Assembly (NCBI GenBank): GCA_963989245.1
Contig: OZ022349.1
Location: 7,649,607 to 7,713,606, forward strand
Origin: Nansenia antarctica
Lineage: Eukaryota > Chordata > Actinopteri > Argentiniformes > Microstomatidae
Direction: 5' to 3'
DNA: 64,000 nucleotides
Program-made: the position numbers and the translations under genes
Notes under the pieces: model-generated
What the model was told of the DNA's origin: nothing
Seen by the model: only the letters and a program-made list of their open reading frames with translations
Databases searched by the model: none
Shown: positions 52,361 to 63,639 of the stretch, piece by piece
Layout: each line of letters opens with the position of its first letter
How positions within the stretch are numbered: the first letter of the stretch is position 1

Positions 52361-54335
52361 AGGACAATTCCACTACCATAGAACCAATATATATGGTGTC
52401 AGACTATATGCAATAGAGTAAGACTTTACCTCAGTTCATTTGTTTTATGCTTGTGTTAGTCAATGTGCATTTTTTTTTTCACTTTCGGATTTATTTAAGT
52501 CCCAGAATGCAATGCATTTAAGCCCTTCTGTTACACTGTTCACTCCAATTAACACTTGTTTGTTAGCTTGGCTTTCTAAATATACAATTACTGTGTTATG
52601 TTCTCCGTCAGCATTTTAGTCTCAATATTCATGATCATTTATGTAGTCCAAAGTCGTCTTCAAGAGCAAGAGAGAGGCACCAGCAACTGAGTTGTAGCAG
52701 CTTGCTGCGCAGGTGTTCTCATGCTGTTTCTCTACACTGTATCTAGACCTGAGCTACACCTGAGCTACCCTCTCAGAGGTAAGTCAATATATGGGTACCT
52801 CACAGCAGCCTCACGGAGCAGATAACCCACAGAACCTTCCAAGACAAACACAAACAAGTCTGACATGCTCCACAAACCATGACATTATTCTTGTCTCCAC
52901 CTATTTCCTCTGACTTGGAATGGTACACACAAATAATGTATTTGATTCTTCACATTGAAAGCATATACTTTGGGGTATGTGGGCTGCATATGTCCCTACA
53001 GAACAGAACAGATTATAAATATATCATGTCCATCTCTGTATTGTCAAAATTACCAACCGTCAAAAATTGCCCAGTGTGGGAACCGTTAATTTCCCCTCAA
53101 AATGGCTGTCAAGTGCGTTTAGAGGGACTCCACAGAGGTCTGTTGACACAGCCTCCCGATGGTGGAACGAACTTTGCTGTGCAGTCTTTGAAGATGGAGG
53201 GTCTGTTTACCCGATAGGTTTCATTAAATTAAGCCTCCATTAGGCCTCTCTTCTGCCTGATCAAGGGCATAGCTAAGAGGCATGTCATTCTGCTTCCCCT
53301 GACTTAAAATGTCTCGCTTCTATCAAAACAGGGTTTTTTTGTTTTGGGGGGGCGGTGGGGGGGGAAGGGGGGCTTTTCGGTCATGCCACACTCCCCTTTG
53401 GCTGCTGCAAGGCCCCACTGTGGGGGTCCTCCGGCTTTAAGACCCCTCTGTCCCTCTATTATCAAAATTAAACCGTCAACTGGCGAACACATGGATAATG
53501 CACCTTGGGGATGACTGTCTGATAAGCATGCAATCTCTTTTTGTGGTGTCCCCCTGGAAACATGGCGGGGACCGTCTGGCATAGAAGTGTACGGGGGGCT
53601 CAATCTGGCGCCTTGGTGGCGTCGACACTTCAAACCGCGGGTGAACGAGAGGATGACAGAGGGGGTTAAGGGGGAGACACCCCAGGGAAGCTGGGAGGGT
53701 GGAGAGGGAAGAGAGGAAGGAGGGACGAGGCCTTGATATCCTGGGGAAGCACAACAAAGGAAGGGCTTTTTTTTTATTTAAAAAAAGAAAAGAGAGGAGA
53801 GGAGAGAGGAGAGAGGAGATGGCCTTTTCCCCTGAACCCTTTAGAGCTGGGAGTTGTGTACTCGTCGGGCCCGCAGGAAGTGAGAGAGAAGTGAGAGAGC
53901 AGGCTGGGCTAAAGCATTTGGCACTTCCGAGCACGAGGATGAGGCGGAGGTACCAGACTCTAGAGATGGAGCTGTCTGGAGATCCTGGTTTAAATGCACA
54001 TGACCTTTGCCCTCGAAATAAATAAAGTTGGTTTTCAACAGAAATGCTAAAACTTGCTATTGTGCAATTGATTGAATTCTGTCCTGAAATAAAACAGAGG
54101 TCCTGGAAGTATGTGGAACGGAGGTCCCGGAAATGTATCGGCCTTGGAAGTAACAAATCAAACAAATTGTCAAGGTTGTAGCAGTGAGTCTTATTAGGAG
54201 TCCGTAACCAAGAGTGTTTTGGGAACCACTGACCTCCACTTTACCCACTCTGTTTCCCTCATTGTTAATGTATGAGAGTGCTTAAGGTGACAACATCTCA
54301 AAAGAGCATACCATGGGCAAAGAATGCGAGGCATG
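52361..54335. other. Intron 3 with conserved-looking stretch, no gene recognised
   Basis: 53050-53330 is unique and looks like conserved non-coding DNA (ccgttaatttcccctcaaaa, ttaaattaagcctccattag). 53335-53375 is a T/G-run segment and 53695-53820 is purine-rich. Confidence 0.4.
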
Positions 54336-54490
54336 CAAATTAGCTGTAATATCTGACACAGCAGGTGTTAATTGCTTGATAATTAACCAAGGCAAGTGTC
54401 GAGAGAGGAGACGCTAAGGATTAATTGCCAGCCTATTAAATGCCCGGGGCAAGGAGAGATCTGTTCTGTAATCTGAGGTGGGGAAGTAGC
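54300..54490. promoter_or_regulatory. Conserved-looking block with POU octamer and homeodomain words
   Basis: A perfect ATGCAAAT octamer at 54333-54340 is followed by several TAATT/AATTA words (gttaattgcttgataattaa, ggattaattgcc). Such clusters are typical of developmental enhancers. Conservation cannot be tested here. Confidence 0.35.
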
Positions 54491-54717
54491 ACTAACACCT
54501 GATCTCAGAAGAGTGTTGTTTATTTGTTTGTTTTACATTTGGAACCACGGTGATGGCTCTTACCAGGTAATTGATCGGGCAAAGCCAGAATAAAACTATT
54601 TTTTTGTTATGTGTAGAGCTGGCACCTCAACATTTTAAGGTTAATGTTGAGTGCAAGACGAAATTAAAATACCAAAGACATAACAACAGTACAATCCACA
54701 AAGAGGAAAAAAAAAAT

Positions 54718-54800
54718 GTGGGGGGGGGGCGGGGGTTTGGGTGCCAACAGGTCTTTTTTGTGTGTATTTGTGTGTGTTTGTGTGTGTTTGTGTGTACACT
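54718..54800. repeat. G run and TTTGTGTGTG repeats
   Basis: A G10/G6 run at about 54720-54735, then three tttgtgtgtg units. Confidence 0.85.
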
Positions 54801-55343
54801 TTACTCTTAGAAAGTGGAGCAGCCTAAAACATTGGGAGAACGTGTGGCTTCACACTGAAACAACATGCTCCTCATTAAGGTTTGATATGCGTAGAGGGGT
54901 GGATGGGAGACGGACAGGTGTGATTTATGAATTACTAAACAAGGCCATATTCTGTAGCATCAACACAAGCCTACTACTCTCTATGGACCCTGTTTGGGCT
55001 TTCAAATACAGACTCTGAATTAACCACTGTGGACACATCACTGACCTTCAGTTTCTGCCTGTGTGTGTGTGTGTGTAGGCCTATATGTCAATGTGAAAAC
55101 AGAGGGGGAGAGAGTGTGTGTACAAGAGTACCAAAGAGTATGAAAGAGGGTAAGGGTGTGGGTGTGCGTCTGCGCCAATGTGTATCATGTATCTTGGGCG
55201 TTCAGATACAGACGTGGTGTTTGGTTGCAAGGACAACAACAGTGAGGTATGTGTTCATGTTGCAATACAAAAGTCCAAAATACGACCTGCCCCTGTTGAG
55301 CAATATTCTGTGGGTAGATACTTTCTAGAATAGGCTAACAGTT

Positions 55344-55346
<3 letters not shown>

Positions 55347-55408
<62 letters not shown>
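55347..55408. repeat. (GT)31 microsatellite beside the exon 3 donor
   Basis: On the vti1a sense strand this is (CA)31 beginning at intron position +13, after GTAAGTACCCCA. CA repeats close to a donor are known hnRNP L binding sites that can enhance or silence splicing. Confidence 0.95.
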
Positions 55409-55409
<1 letters not shown>

Positions 55410-55420
55410 GGGGTACTTAC

Positions 55421-55531
55421 AAAGTCTTTCTCCAGCTTTTCCATTTCCTGCTTGTAGCTCTTCAGCCTGCTGTTGTACATGCCTCTGCTCTGGATGGGGA
55501 TCTCACGCACCTCCAGATCCATCTGCTCCAT
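55421..55531 (-). CDS. vti1a: vti1a exon 3 (Habc domain)
   Basis: 111 nt, 37 codons, phase 0 at both ends, after TTTGATTAG and before GTAAGTAC. It begins MEQMDLEVREIPIQSRGMYN and continues to ...QEMEKLEKDF. This is the most conserved part of the Vti1a N-terminal three-helix domain; mammals have EQMDLEVREIPPQSRGMYSN. The first codon is ATG in place of a Leu codon. That is probably an internal Met, because exon 2 joins in frame. The 3' splice site has a weak pyrimidine tract. Together with the CA repeat 12 nt after the exon, this makes exon 3 a candidate regulated exon; skipping would keep the frame but remove a helix. Confidence 0.96.
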
Positions 55532-56450
55532 CTAATCAAACGAACACACTAATTTAGGCCTAACTCAACTAACTGAGTTGTTACTTAAAACTCAGACAAT
55601 GATAATAGACCCCCTCGAAAACGAGATATAATATCTCAAGGGGTTATTCCTAATAAAGCAATTTCCTCATCAATGTTTTAAAAAGCTGTGATATATATAC
55701 TTTTTAATAATAAATAAATTTTAAAAAGAAATGTAGAACGCCAATAAATAAATACATTTATAGAGATAGAAAATGAATGTAGCACAGAAGTTGCAGTCTC
55801 TGGAAAACATAAAGAGATTCCAAAGATGAAAATACGAAATCTCAACTCCTCCAGCATAAACTTTCAATTTCTTCAGCGGCATTAACTTTAATCTATTCCG
55901 ATGTTGATTTTAAAAAACATTGACTGTTCTTCTTCACGTCAGTCATCAAATTGATGAAAGTCGTGACAGAAAAGCAGTTCCGTAAATAAACAAGATACAA
56001 TCGAATTGAAAGCCCTTCATTTTAAAGACACGTCGAGGCCTAACCGTGTCGTAAAAAATGCAGCCAAAGTACACGAGGTACAGCAGAGAGACAAGACTCT
56101 CTGAGGGAGAATTTGAGGAGCCTAAACAATATGACATAATTAGACAACTACAACTACAATATATGTGTTAGTTCACTCCCATCATTTTTATTAACAAGAC
56201 GTGGAGGAGTCCCAACTCCAAATAATGGCATGAAATGTGTCATGGGTGTGTCACTTAAAAGCAAATGATTAGAAAGTGATCACGCCGTTAGCATGGAAGC
56301 AGTCTCTCGCCAAGTGAAGTGTGTGTCATGTCAGCGTACCACGCTAAGGATGATACAGGTGCAGTTGTCTGAGCCCGGTAAAATTGTTTCCTGCTCCAAA
56401 TTCATTATTTAGGAAATGGGACAAGCAGAAATTACTGATCAAAGACGTAC

Positions 56451-56509
56451 CAACTCTCTGACTTCTTCGAGCTGTTTGTCGACATTTAGAACCAGCTGTG
56501 TCTTCTCCT
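56451..56509 (-). CDS. vti1a: vti1a exon 2 (Habc domain)
   Basis: 59 nt after CCCTTTCAG and before GTACGTC. Its first two bases complete a Glu codon begun in exon 1, and the rest encodes EKTQLVLNVDKQLEEVREL. Mammalian Vti1a has EKKQMVANVEKQLEEAKELL here, in the second helix region of the N-terminal domain. It ends in phase 0, matching exon 3. Intron 2, at 919 bp, is the only short intron of the gene in this window. Confidence 0.94.
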
Positions 56510-58996
56510 CTGAAAGGGAAACAGGAGAAACATATTGATCAGTCGATGGAGGAGCAGTGCGTTATGACAACAACCCAACACCCCCGCTACGGAAGGAAGA
56601 ACAAACACAAGGCAGGAGAGTGCATTGAAGATATATTTACACATTCTCTTTCCGCACACCGATCCATATTTGATGTCTCTTATTTATCTGTGTGTAAAAG
56701 GGCTTTGTTGGCTTTTGTAGAGTCGGAGCGAGACACCTCGTGCCAACTCAAAGGGAAAGGAGATGTCAGCTCTGCTTGGTTTGAGTCCCACTCACGATGA
56801 CTAAAACACTGTTCTGTCCTCACCCGGTGGCTTCAATTTCTACATCATCAGTTGAAGCTCATTTGGACTAAAAAGTTTCATATGGAACCCCTTGCATATT
56901 AGGCGTGTTGTGTTGTGTTGTGGCCAACCGTCTCTGTTTTAACTGATTCTGACACGTGTGAAGAACATCATAAGCACTTAATTTGTTGATCAAGGAGACT
57001 AGTAACAAACTTCATAAGACAATGGAATTTTAAAATAACAGATCTCAGTCACCTACACATTTTAATTTTACATCCTAGCTATTCTCTTTTCATCTTTTAA
57101 AGCAGCACTCTTTAGTCTCTGTTTCCATGGCCTAGCATTTATATCACAATTTGAACCTGATCTTTTCTTCTTGACTGTTTGACTGCCCAGTTAACTTCTA
57201 ACCAACTTACTTCTAAGAAGTCACGGATTAGCCTACATACAAGACCCTTCCGTTGAATAAAGTTTGCTAAATAATTGCGAATACTTTTTAAATAATTGAA
57301 ATTGTAGACTCAAAAAACAACAAACCACAAAGCTATATCAGTGATGAGTACACAACAGTGCCAACATTTCTTTTGGCCTTTGGGTCTGCACCGCCTTTTG
57401 CCAGTCATCAAATCCATTTTTAAAACCTGTGTCCAACCTCACAGCCTACACAGTAAACAGCCAGAGGCTATTCTCTGCAAGGTAAGACAGTATAGCCCGC
57501 TCCCGCGCTGGCCCAGGCCAAGACGAGCCTGAAATATGCATGGATATTTACCAGGAGTACCGCGGATTGACGTGCGCACAGACATGTAGTTTTGTAAACA
57601 GGGTGCAGAAAAGCAAAAAAACGTTGCACCCCGGCAAGATTCTTTTAGATTCTCCGCTCAATATTTTATCTCCGATGACTGACAGGCCTTCAGCTTTCCA
57701 TAAACACTCTTAAGGAGAAAAAAAAAGTCATTTATGTTTAATGGAACGAGACCTTGCATTAGTCTACATTGTATTCTTATTCAAACCTTCCCAAATCTTC
57801 GGGATGGTAAGAAAGCAAAACAAAAACACGTCCATTTGATTCTCGTGTGAATGCTGAAGGCAAGGCCAAGGCTGTCAAGGACAGTGCCACGGCCATTATC
57901 AGCGCTCGTGCACATGTGACATAGAGCGACACGACAGCAACTGTGACAAAGACCCCTATGTTGAAGCTATTGTCATAGTATGAGATGGAGGGTTGTCAAC
58001 CAATGGGCACAATCCAGCCACTTCAGGAGGGGGGGGAAAAATAAATAAACAAAATGAGAAATGTCTTCATGAGTCGCGAATGGAATTGAAATTCAAGTGC
58101 AAACTATTCTGGCAGAGGCAGAGGACAGTGAACAATTACTGATGGGGTCTGACGGGCAACTGGCTTTGTTCATATTCGTATGGGCTCATATCAACATTCT
58201 CCACAGACGGTGGCTGGGAAACATGGTGGAATTACACTGTGGAAGGACTTTATTGTTTCCACCAAAAAGACAATTCAAACCATGACCATTCAATCATTTC
58301 CTATGAGCCTCACCCCCCTCGGAAAGTAAACAAGCAAATGTGAGCTAAGCAATGGAAGACAATGCCAGCTGCAGGTTCGGATCAGATGGTCGGTGTTCAG
58401 TAGCTTAGCTACCCTGTAAATAGGTAAGGCAGCCGAGAGATTGCAAACAAAGTCTTTAGTGAGCCACACAAAGACAGAGCTCACAGTCACAGATTACCAA
58501 ACGCAAAAGAATAAATGACTTGGTCTAATCAACACAGCAGGAGGAAGGACGATGCGATGCAAAACAAATTGTGATGTCAAAAATAGAAGTGAGGGAGCGG
58601 GATGTGAAAATCACATGATAAGCCTGAGAGATAGACGGAAAATGCCATGAAAACAATGACAAACAGACCTCAAATAAATGAGTTAGAGCACCTGAGAGCA
58701 GAAACATCAACAACACAATGCAGGAAAACCAGTTGGTTCAATTAGGCTACCCTTGGAGGCCATGCATTTGAATTACCATCCATTTCCGAGACCATTTCAA
58801 GTGATAGCATAGGTCAGTGATACTCAAATGACAGACAGATTTGTTGTGGCCCCCCCAAGCGACAACAAAAATAAGAATTTGGGGGGTTAAAAAAAAAAAA
58901 CGACTAAACCAGATAGAAAACCCCAGACAGCAGAAGCCCCATCCCATAATTCAGGGACATTCAGGAAACAAGAGCCACTGTTACACGGTTACCCCC
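56510..58996. other. Intron 1 (3' part), no other gene recognised
   Basis: Unique AT-rich sequence. The 100-codon frame at 56498-56800 overlaps exon 2 in antisense and resembles nothing known. Confidence 0.5.
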
Positions 58997-59039
58997 CCCC
59001 CCCCACCACCACCACCACCACCACCACCACCACCACCAC
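58994..59039. repeat. C run and (CCA)n tract
   Basis: A C13-type run passes into about ten CCA triplets. Confidence 0.9.
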
Positions 59040-59251
59040 GACCCCTTTTCATTGTGTTTATGTGCCAGTTCCAGTTTAAGTGTTGTTGTCTAATGCAAAT
59101 ACATTTTTCAAGAAGTAGGTGCAAATTACAGTGACCTCTGTACTGATAAGAGGAAGCACGTTGTCTTCTGTTAGATCGACACTCCAACCGTTTGGATTTG
59201 AAATCACTGTGAGGTCAAATATGAGGGACTATGGGCTCATCTTTTCTTTTC

Positions 59252-59425
59252 TTTTTTTTTTAGATTAGGTTCAACTTTATTGTCATTGTACAAGTACAAA
59301 GATGACGAAACGCAGTCTAACCGGATAGTGCAATAGTGCATAGTGCAAAAGCCATAAATGTATGGACGGTGCATGGTGGTACAGTATACAGTATTACAGT
59401 GAGTAGACCTATAAGTAAATGAATA
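59252..59425 (-). mobile_element. LINE 3'-end fragment (L2-like), minus orientation
   Basis: gattaggttcaactttattg, then tcattgtacaagtacaaag, is the 3' tail commonly seen on fish L2-type LINEs. No coding region is attached, so it is a 5'-truncated insertion. Named from pattern memory. Confidence 0.5.
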
Positions 59426-59504
59426 TAAAGTCAGTATAAAATATAATAATCTCAGCTACTTTCACCATTTAGAACGTTTTTTATTTTTTTACCTACTCCA
59501 CCTA

Positions 59505-60213
59505 TTTCAGGGCTCCAAAAGTATTGGAAAAATAATTTCATGTGCAAATAAAGTACTCATGTTTAGTGTTTTGTCAACAATCCTTTGCATGAAATAGTTG
59601 CCTGAAGTCTGTGACCCACAGACCCCACCAGACACAAGGTAGTAGGTAGGCTTTTTTAGGTACTTTTTAGCAAACTGTAACCTGGACATTTAGGATTTTA
59701 GGATAACTACTGGTTTCCACACAGTCTCTGTGCCTATTCACGCCTACCTCCTGGAGAGTGTTGCTGATACATGAGTAAGTTGTTTTGGACTTTTCTTAAT
59801 TATGATGATAAGAATTATTGGGTCATCCAGTGTAGAGGTCTTCCTTGCCCTTCTAGACCATTTGGGATTGTGGAGTTCACCAGTGTCAAACTGTTGATTT
59901 TGGTAAGTCTTGGTCAGGTTTGGCAACAATAGAAAATTCCAATACAAAAGCCAAAAGCAAAGCCTGGAAACAATTTGAATATTTGTATTTATTTTGGTGC
60001 CCTGAAATAGGGCGACTATGCATATGTAAAAAAACATGGGTGTAATTTCTAAATGGTGAAAACCGATCGAAAAAAATAAAACATTGAATTCAAGCTGAGA
60101 ATCTCCAATTCAACCTCATAGTAATTGTTTGATTTCAAATCCAAATTGTCGGTGTATAGAGCTAAAAGAAGAAAAAAAAGCCTCCTCATTCCAATACTTA
60201 AGGTGGGCACTGT
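59505..60213 (-). mobile_element. Tc1/mariner-like remnant, second copy of the 1199-2931 family
   Basis: The right end, read on the minus strand, is cagtgcccaccttaagtatt; the left end reads cagggctccaaaagtattgg, a diverged inverted repeat. The interior has the Tc1 signature tgaaatagttgcctgaagtc and ttgtggagttcaccagtgtc. About 60090-60170 matches 2835-2900 closely (cctcatagtaattgtttgat / cctcatagtaactgtttgat). The transposase frame is destroyed. Confidence 0.75.
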
Positions 60214-60446
60214 ATAAATGTTAAAAATTCTTACAATCCTTAATTCGAAAAACAACATGTCAGCCCTGACACATGTGAGCGATGGAGTTGGAGTAATGTT
60301 AGGCTACCACTCTCAAATTCATACACAAACCTCTGGTGAATGGCCTGACAGTCTGTGATGTCAACATGGGAATTAAAAATATATTTTGAAGCTATACAGT
60401 GCTTGTAGGTTCCTGCTGTTTGTACACATTACTATATAAGTAATAC

Positions 60447-61016
60447 ACTGAGCTAGGTGGAGCTGCCGTGGTCCAGCACATCCCACAGATGCTCAATCGG
60501 ATTTGTGGTTTGTCCCTCCTCGGACCACTGTCGGTAGGTACTCACCACTGCTGACTGGGAGCACCCCACAAGCTTGGCCGTTTCAGAGATGCTCTGACCC
60601 AGTCGTCTGGCCAGAACAATTTGGCCAGATGACTGGGTCAGTCGCTCCCCAGTAAACAAAGAGTCCAAAAGATGTCCTCAGGGAAGCCGGAATGTGGGTT
60701 CAGATGACGTCTTTCTAGGACGTCCAGAGGACATACTGTATTTCTAGGACCGTCCTAGTAAGACGTCAATTGAACCCACATTCCGGCTTCCCTGAGGACG
60801 ACTTTTGGACTCTTTGTTTACTGGGTCAGATCGCTCAGGTCTTTACTCCTGCCCATTTCTCCTGCATCCAACTTCAAGAACTGACTGAACTTGGTGCCTA
60901 ATATATCCCCATATAGGCCTATATCCCACCCGTTGACAGGTGCCACTGTAACAAGATAATCAATGTTAATGTAACTTCATCTGTCAGTGGTGGTCATAAT
61001 GTTTTGGCTCATCTGT
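60447..61016 (-). pseudogene. Tc1-like element with deleted transposase, split by a hairpin
   Basis: The minus strand shows the transposase N-terminal HTH (RLGQSISETAKLVGCSQSAV, then VSTYRQWSEEGQT) fused directly to the C-terminal NPIEHLWDVLDHG, so the catalytic core is deleted. To the right, cccatttctcctgcatccaa and gtcagtggtggtcataatgt are the typical terminal region of the same fish Tc1 family. A 172-bp hairpin element interrupts it at 60651-60822. Confidence 0.8.
60651..60822. mobile_element. 172-bp hairpin element, 52-bp arms (50/52 match)
   Basis: 60651-60702 and 60771-60822 are reverse complements with two mismatches (arm start agtaaacaaagagtccaaaa). The 68-nt centre itself contains opposed gacgtc and taggac words. 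The insert lies between two imperfect copies of ctgggtcag(a)tcgctc, which look like a duplicated target within the Tc1 remnant. No protein is encoded. Superfamily unknown. Confidence 0.85.
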
Positions 61017-61616
61017 GCATAGTTCAAGAATCAACGGGTAGGCTATATCATACATTTATACATCCAAAAACAAGTGCAGATTGTGTCTTCAAAGGAACAT
61101 TTCTTTTTGTTTTACTTCAGATGTGTACTTGTGAATCAACAAAGATGAACATCTCTACAATACAATACTTGAAAGACAACTTTACTAGATTCCCTCAGTC
61201 CCATTAGGTCATGGTGCCCTGGTTATGTGGTAAACCACTGAGTCAAACTCCAAGGTTATCATTATCAGGTCAGGTTATCGGTTCACCAGTGTTACTGCTC
61301 AATGTACCGCTAAAACTAGTGCCAGTGTGTTCCACAAGAGTGGAGCCAATAAGCCAACTACCAACTCATTATCAGCTACTTTTTGAACATCATAAACCAT
61401 TTTAAATGTCCACGTTATCGTAGAAGCAGATGATCATATACCGTAATCTACTGATAGCTGTCAATCACAAAACGACCAATATCAGATGGAGTCTGAGCTG
61501 CTCTACTCGTTGCTCAAAGTGTTCCAGTGGCCCTGCAAACTATTTGGTTTACCCTCTTCGATGTAAGGCAGCACCTCTTCTCCAGTTGTTCGAGCATGTA
61601 ACCTACCTCAACAACA
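61017..61616. other. Intron 1, no feature recognised
   Basis: Unique AT-rich sequence with short frames only. Confidence 0.45.
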
Positions 61617-61818
61617 CTTTTTTTTTAAGTCGTTTTTTCTGAGTGCGGCAGTCCCACTCATATATTTTTCATTTTATTGGACAGATACAGTGAAGACAGA
61701 CAGGAAAATAAGGGAGAGAGGACATGTCAGCAGGGCATGGGCCGGATTCGAACACATGTCGACATGGGCATATGTGCACTGTAGACCGCAGTGCTAGACC
61801 ACTGGACCACCCCAGGCC
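61617..61818 (-). mobile_element. tRNA-derived SINE
   Basis: On the minus strand the 5' head has an A-box-like TGGTCCAGTGGTCTAGC and a B-box GTTCGAATCC about 45 nt later, as in tRNA promoters. A tRNA-unrelated body follows with ctgtctgtcttcactgtatc and a CCAATAAAAT tail, ending in A-rich sequence. The flanks aagtgtgtg and aagtgttg may be target duplications. It is not a functional tRNA gene, because the anticodon arm does not fold cleanly. Confidence 0.7.
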
Positions 61819-61991
61819 ACACACTTCTTTTTCTTAGAAAGACTAGACTGGGCACCTGTGACAAAGACAAAGGCTCAACAGCTGGTGGAACATCACTGGA
61901 GACACCCAAAACATTAAAGTAACACTGACATGAAAGTGCTGCTGTGAATGATATGATGAGGTCGCTTTGCTGGTCTCATGGTGTTATAGAA

Positions 61992-62032
61992 GGGGTGCGA
62001 CCATATCACCATATCACCATATCACCATATCA
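61992..62032. repeat. (ACCATATC)n short tandem repeat
   Basis: About four 8-bp units. Confidence 0.85.
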
Positions 62033-62390
62033 CAGTTCTTGCCAACCAAAGCAACCTGGATGATTACTGATGCACACAAATACACAGATGAAAACAGAAA
62101 AACACAGGGCCGTCGGAAAGTTGTTGTTTTTTACCCTGTGGCACTGGTGTATTCCAGGTTCCGGACCATCCAAATGAATTTACTTGAGCAAGACTGTGTC
62201 ATCCTTCTAACAACCTGTGATGTTTGGAGACCAGAATACACCACCACCACCGGAGGGAAAATCTATTCTGGTGAAAAAACATCTCATTCTAACTTAATTT
62301 CACCGATCCGCAAGAAACAACACAACAAACTCACAACAAATAGGATACCTTGGAGCAGAGTTTTATTGAACGATAGAGTGTTTTTCTGTT
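62033..62390. other. Intron 1, no feature recognised
   Basis: Unique sequence up to the point where LINE coding sequence begins. The long plus-strand frame here is not homologous to the LINE. Confidence 0.4.
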
Positions 62391-63065
62391 TTCGTCTAGC
62401 CTATGTATTTGTGTACAACCACCTCGTCCACATCTCCGATGACTTCACCTGGGACGAGCACACCAAACAGGTGGTGAAAAAAGAACAGCAGCACCCCTGC
62501 GGGCCCCTGCGGGCCTTCTACAGAGGCACAACTGAGAGCATACTGACTGGGTGCATCACTACCTGGCACTGCAACTGCACTGCCTCTGCCCTCAACCCCA
62601 AAGCGCTGCAGAGGGTGGTGCGGACAGCCGAGCGCATCAGGATGTGAGCTTCCCTCCATCCAGGGTATATAATATACAACAAACGGTGTCAGCTAAGCCC
62701 CCAGCCACCCCAACCACAGTGTGTTCGAACTGATGCTGTCCAAAAGACGAAGCCTCTTCCGGAGCCTAAGGGCCAAAATTCAGAGGCTAACCAACAGCTA
62801 ACTTCCCCCAGGTGATCAGGCTCATAAACAAGCCTATGATAGACAATTGACTATTATCCCCAAGCACACCCCATGTACACAGACTACCTAACCTTAGGCA
62901 CAGAGTCACTTTACTCGATACTACCTCTTACAGCCACCAAGTGCAATACCCATGACATTCTACTTGTATTATTTTATTTTATTTTACTATTCGTACTTCT
63001 AATTGTATCCTGTCTTTGTCTTCAAATGTAATGCTATTGGCATTTAGAAATGCATTTGGTCATTG
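62391..63065 (+). mobile_element. LINE 3' end (L2/CR1-like): RT C-terminus and 3' UTR
   Basis: The plus strand encodes NHLVHISDDFTWDEHTKQVV, then FYRGTTESILTGCITTWHCN, CTASALNPKALQRVVRTAER and a stop. These are the conserved C-terminal words of fish LINE reverse transcriptase ORFs (ISDDLTW, ESILTGCIT, LQRVVRTA). A short deletion shortens the segment between them. After about 62648 it reads on with frame breaks (CVRTDAVQKTK, LPEP), followed by a 3' UTR (tgacattctacttgtattat, tcaaatgtaatgctattggc). It is 5'-truncated. Confidence 0.8.
62397..62647 (+). pseudogene. LINE reverse transcriptase C-terminal fragment
   Basis: Open for about 80 codons with LINE RT C-terminal motifs, ending ...RTAERIRM then stop where intact copies continue. 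It lacks the catalytic RT core and the endonuclease, so it is a dead fragment. Confidence 0.75.
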
Positions 63066-63149
63066 TTTAGCTACATTTTGTGTGTAACCCTGCATGCAGG
63101 GCTCGCGGATAGCTGCTTTTTACAGATCAGTCGGGTAACTCGTACCCCA

Positions 63150-63541
63150 AGGAGTACCCCTCTACTAACCCCTAACCCAGGGAACCCCTCTACTAACCCC
63201 TACCCCAGGGAACCCCTCTACTAACCCCTACCCCAGGGAGTACCCCTCTACTAACGCCTACCCCAGGGAGTACCCCTCTACTAACCCCTACCCCAGGGAA
63301 CCCCTCTACTAACCCCTACCCCAGGGAACCCCTCTACTAACCCCTACCCCAGGGAACCCCTCTACTAACCCCTACCCCAGGGAGTACCCCTCTACTAACC
63401 CTTACCCCAGGGAGTACCCCTCTACTAACCCTTACCCCAGGGAACCCCTCTACTAACCCCTACCCCAGGGAACCCCTCTACTAACCCCTACCCCAGGGAA
63501 CCCCTCTACTAACCCCTACCCCAGGGGGAACCCCTCTACTA
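63150..63541. repeat. Minisatellite, 28/30-bp units, about 14 copies
   Basis: The unit is cccctctactaacccctacc followed by ccagggaa, or ccagggagta in the 30-bp variant. On the vti1a sense strand each unit is GGGG-TTCCCT-GGGG-TA-GGGG-TTAGTAGA-GGGG, so each can in principle form a G-quadruplex. It lies 433-824 nt downstream of exon 1. Confidence 0.95.
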
Positions 63542-63639
63542 CATTGGACAGTCAACGTCATGTCTCTGTAGCCAAAGCAGACTTTCCCCCAGCCGAGGGG
63601 GCTGATATTCATGACTATAGACATACGGTAGTATAAACT

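Noticed and set aside
55421..55531. ATG at the first codon of exon 3 as an alternative start of a short gene
   Set aside because: Exon 2 joins it in frame across a valid AG acceptor, and the family has a residue, not a start, at this position.
58841..59187. Frames with proline or glycine runs
   Set aside because: They come from the C run and (CCA)n tract at 58994-59039.
61735..61818. A functional tRNA gene
   Set aside because: A and B boxes are present, but the cloverleaf is degraded and a SINE body with an A-rich tail follows.
61967..62647. A single 226-residue gene on the plus strand
   Set aside because: Only the last 80 codons resemble a protein (LINE RT); the front part is unrelated sequence that happens to be open.
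63150..63541. Interstitial telomeric repeat
   Set aside because: The unit contains CTAACCCC-like words but is a 28/30-bp minisatellite, not (CCCTAA)n.
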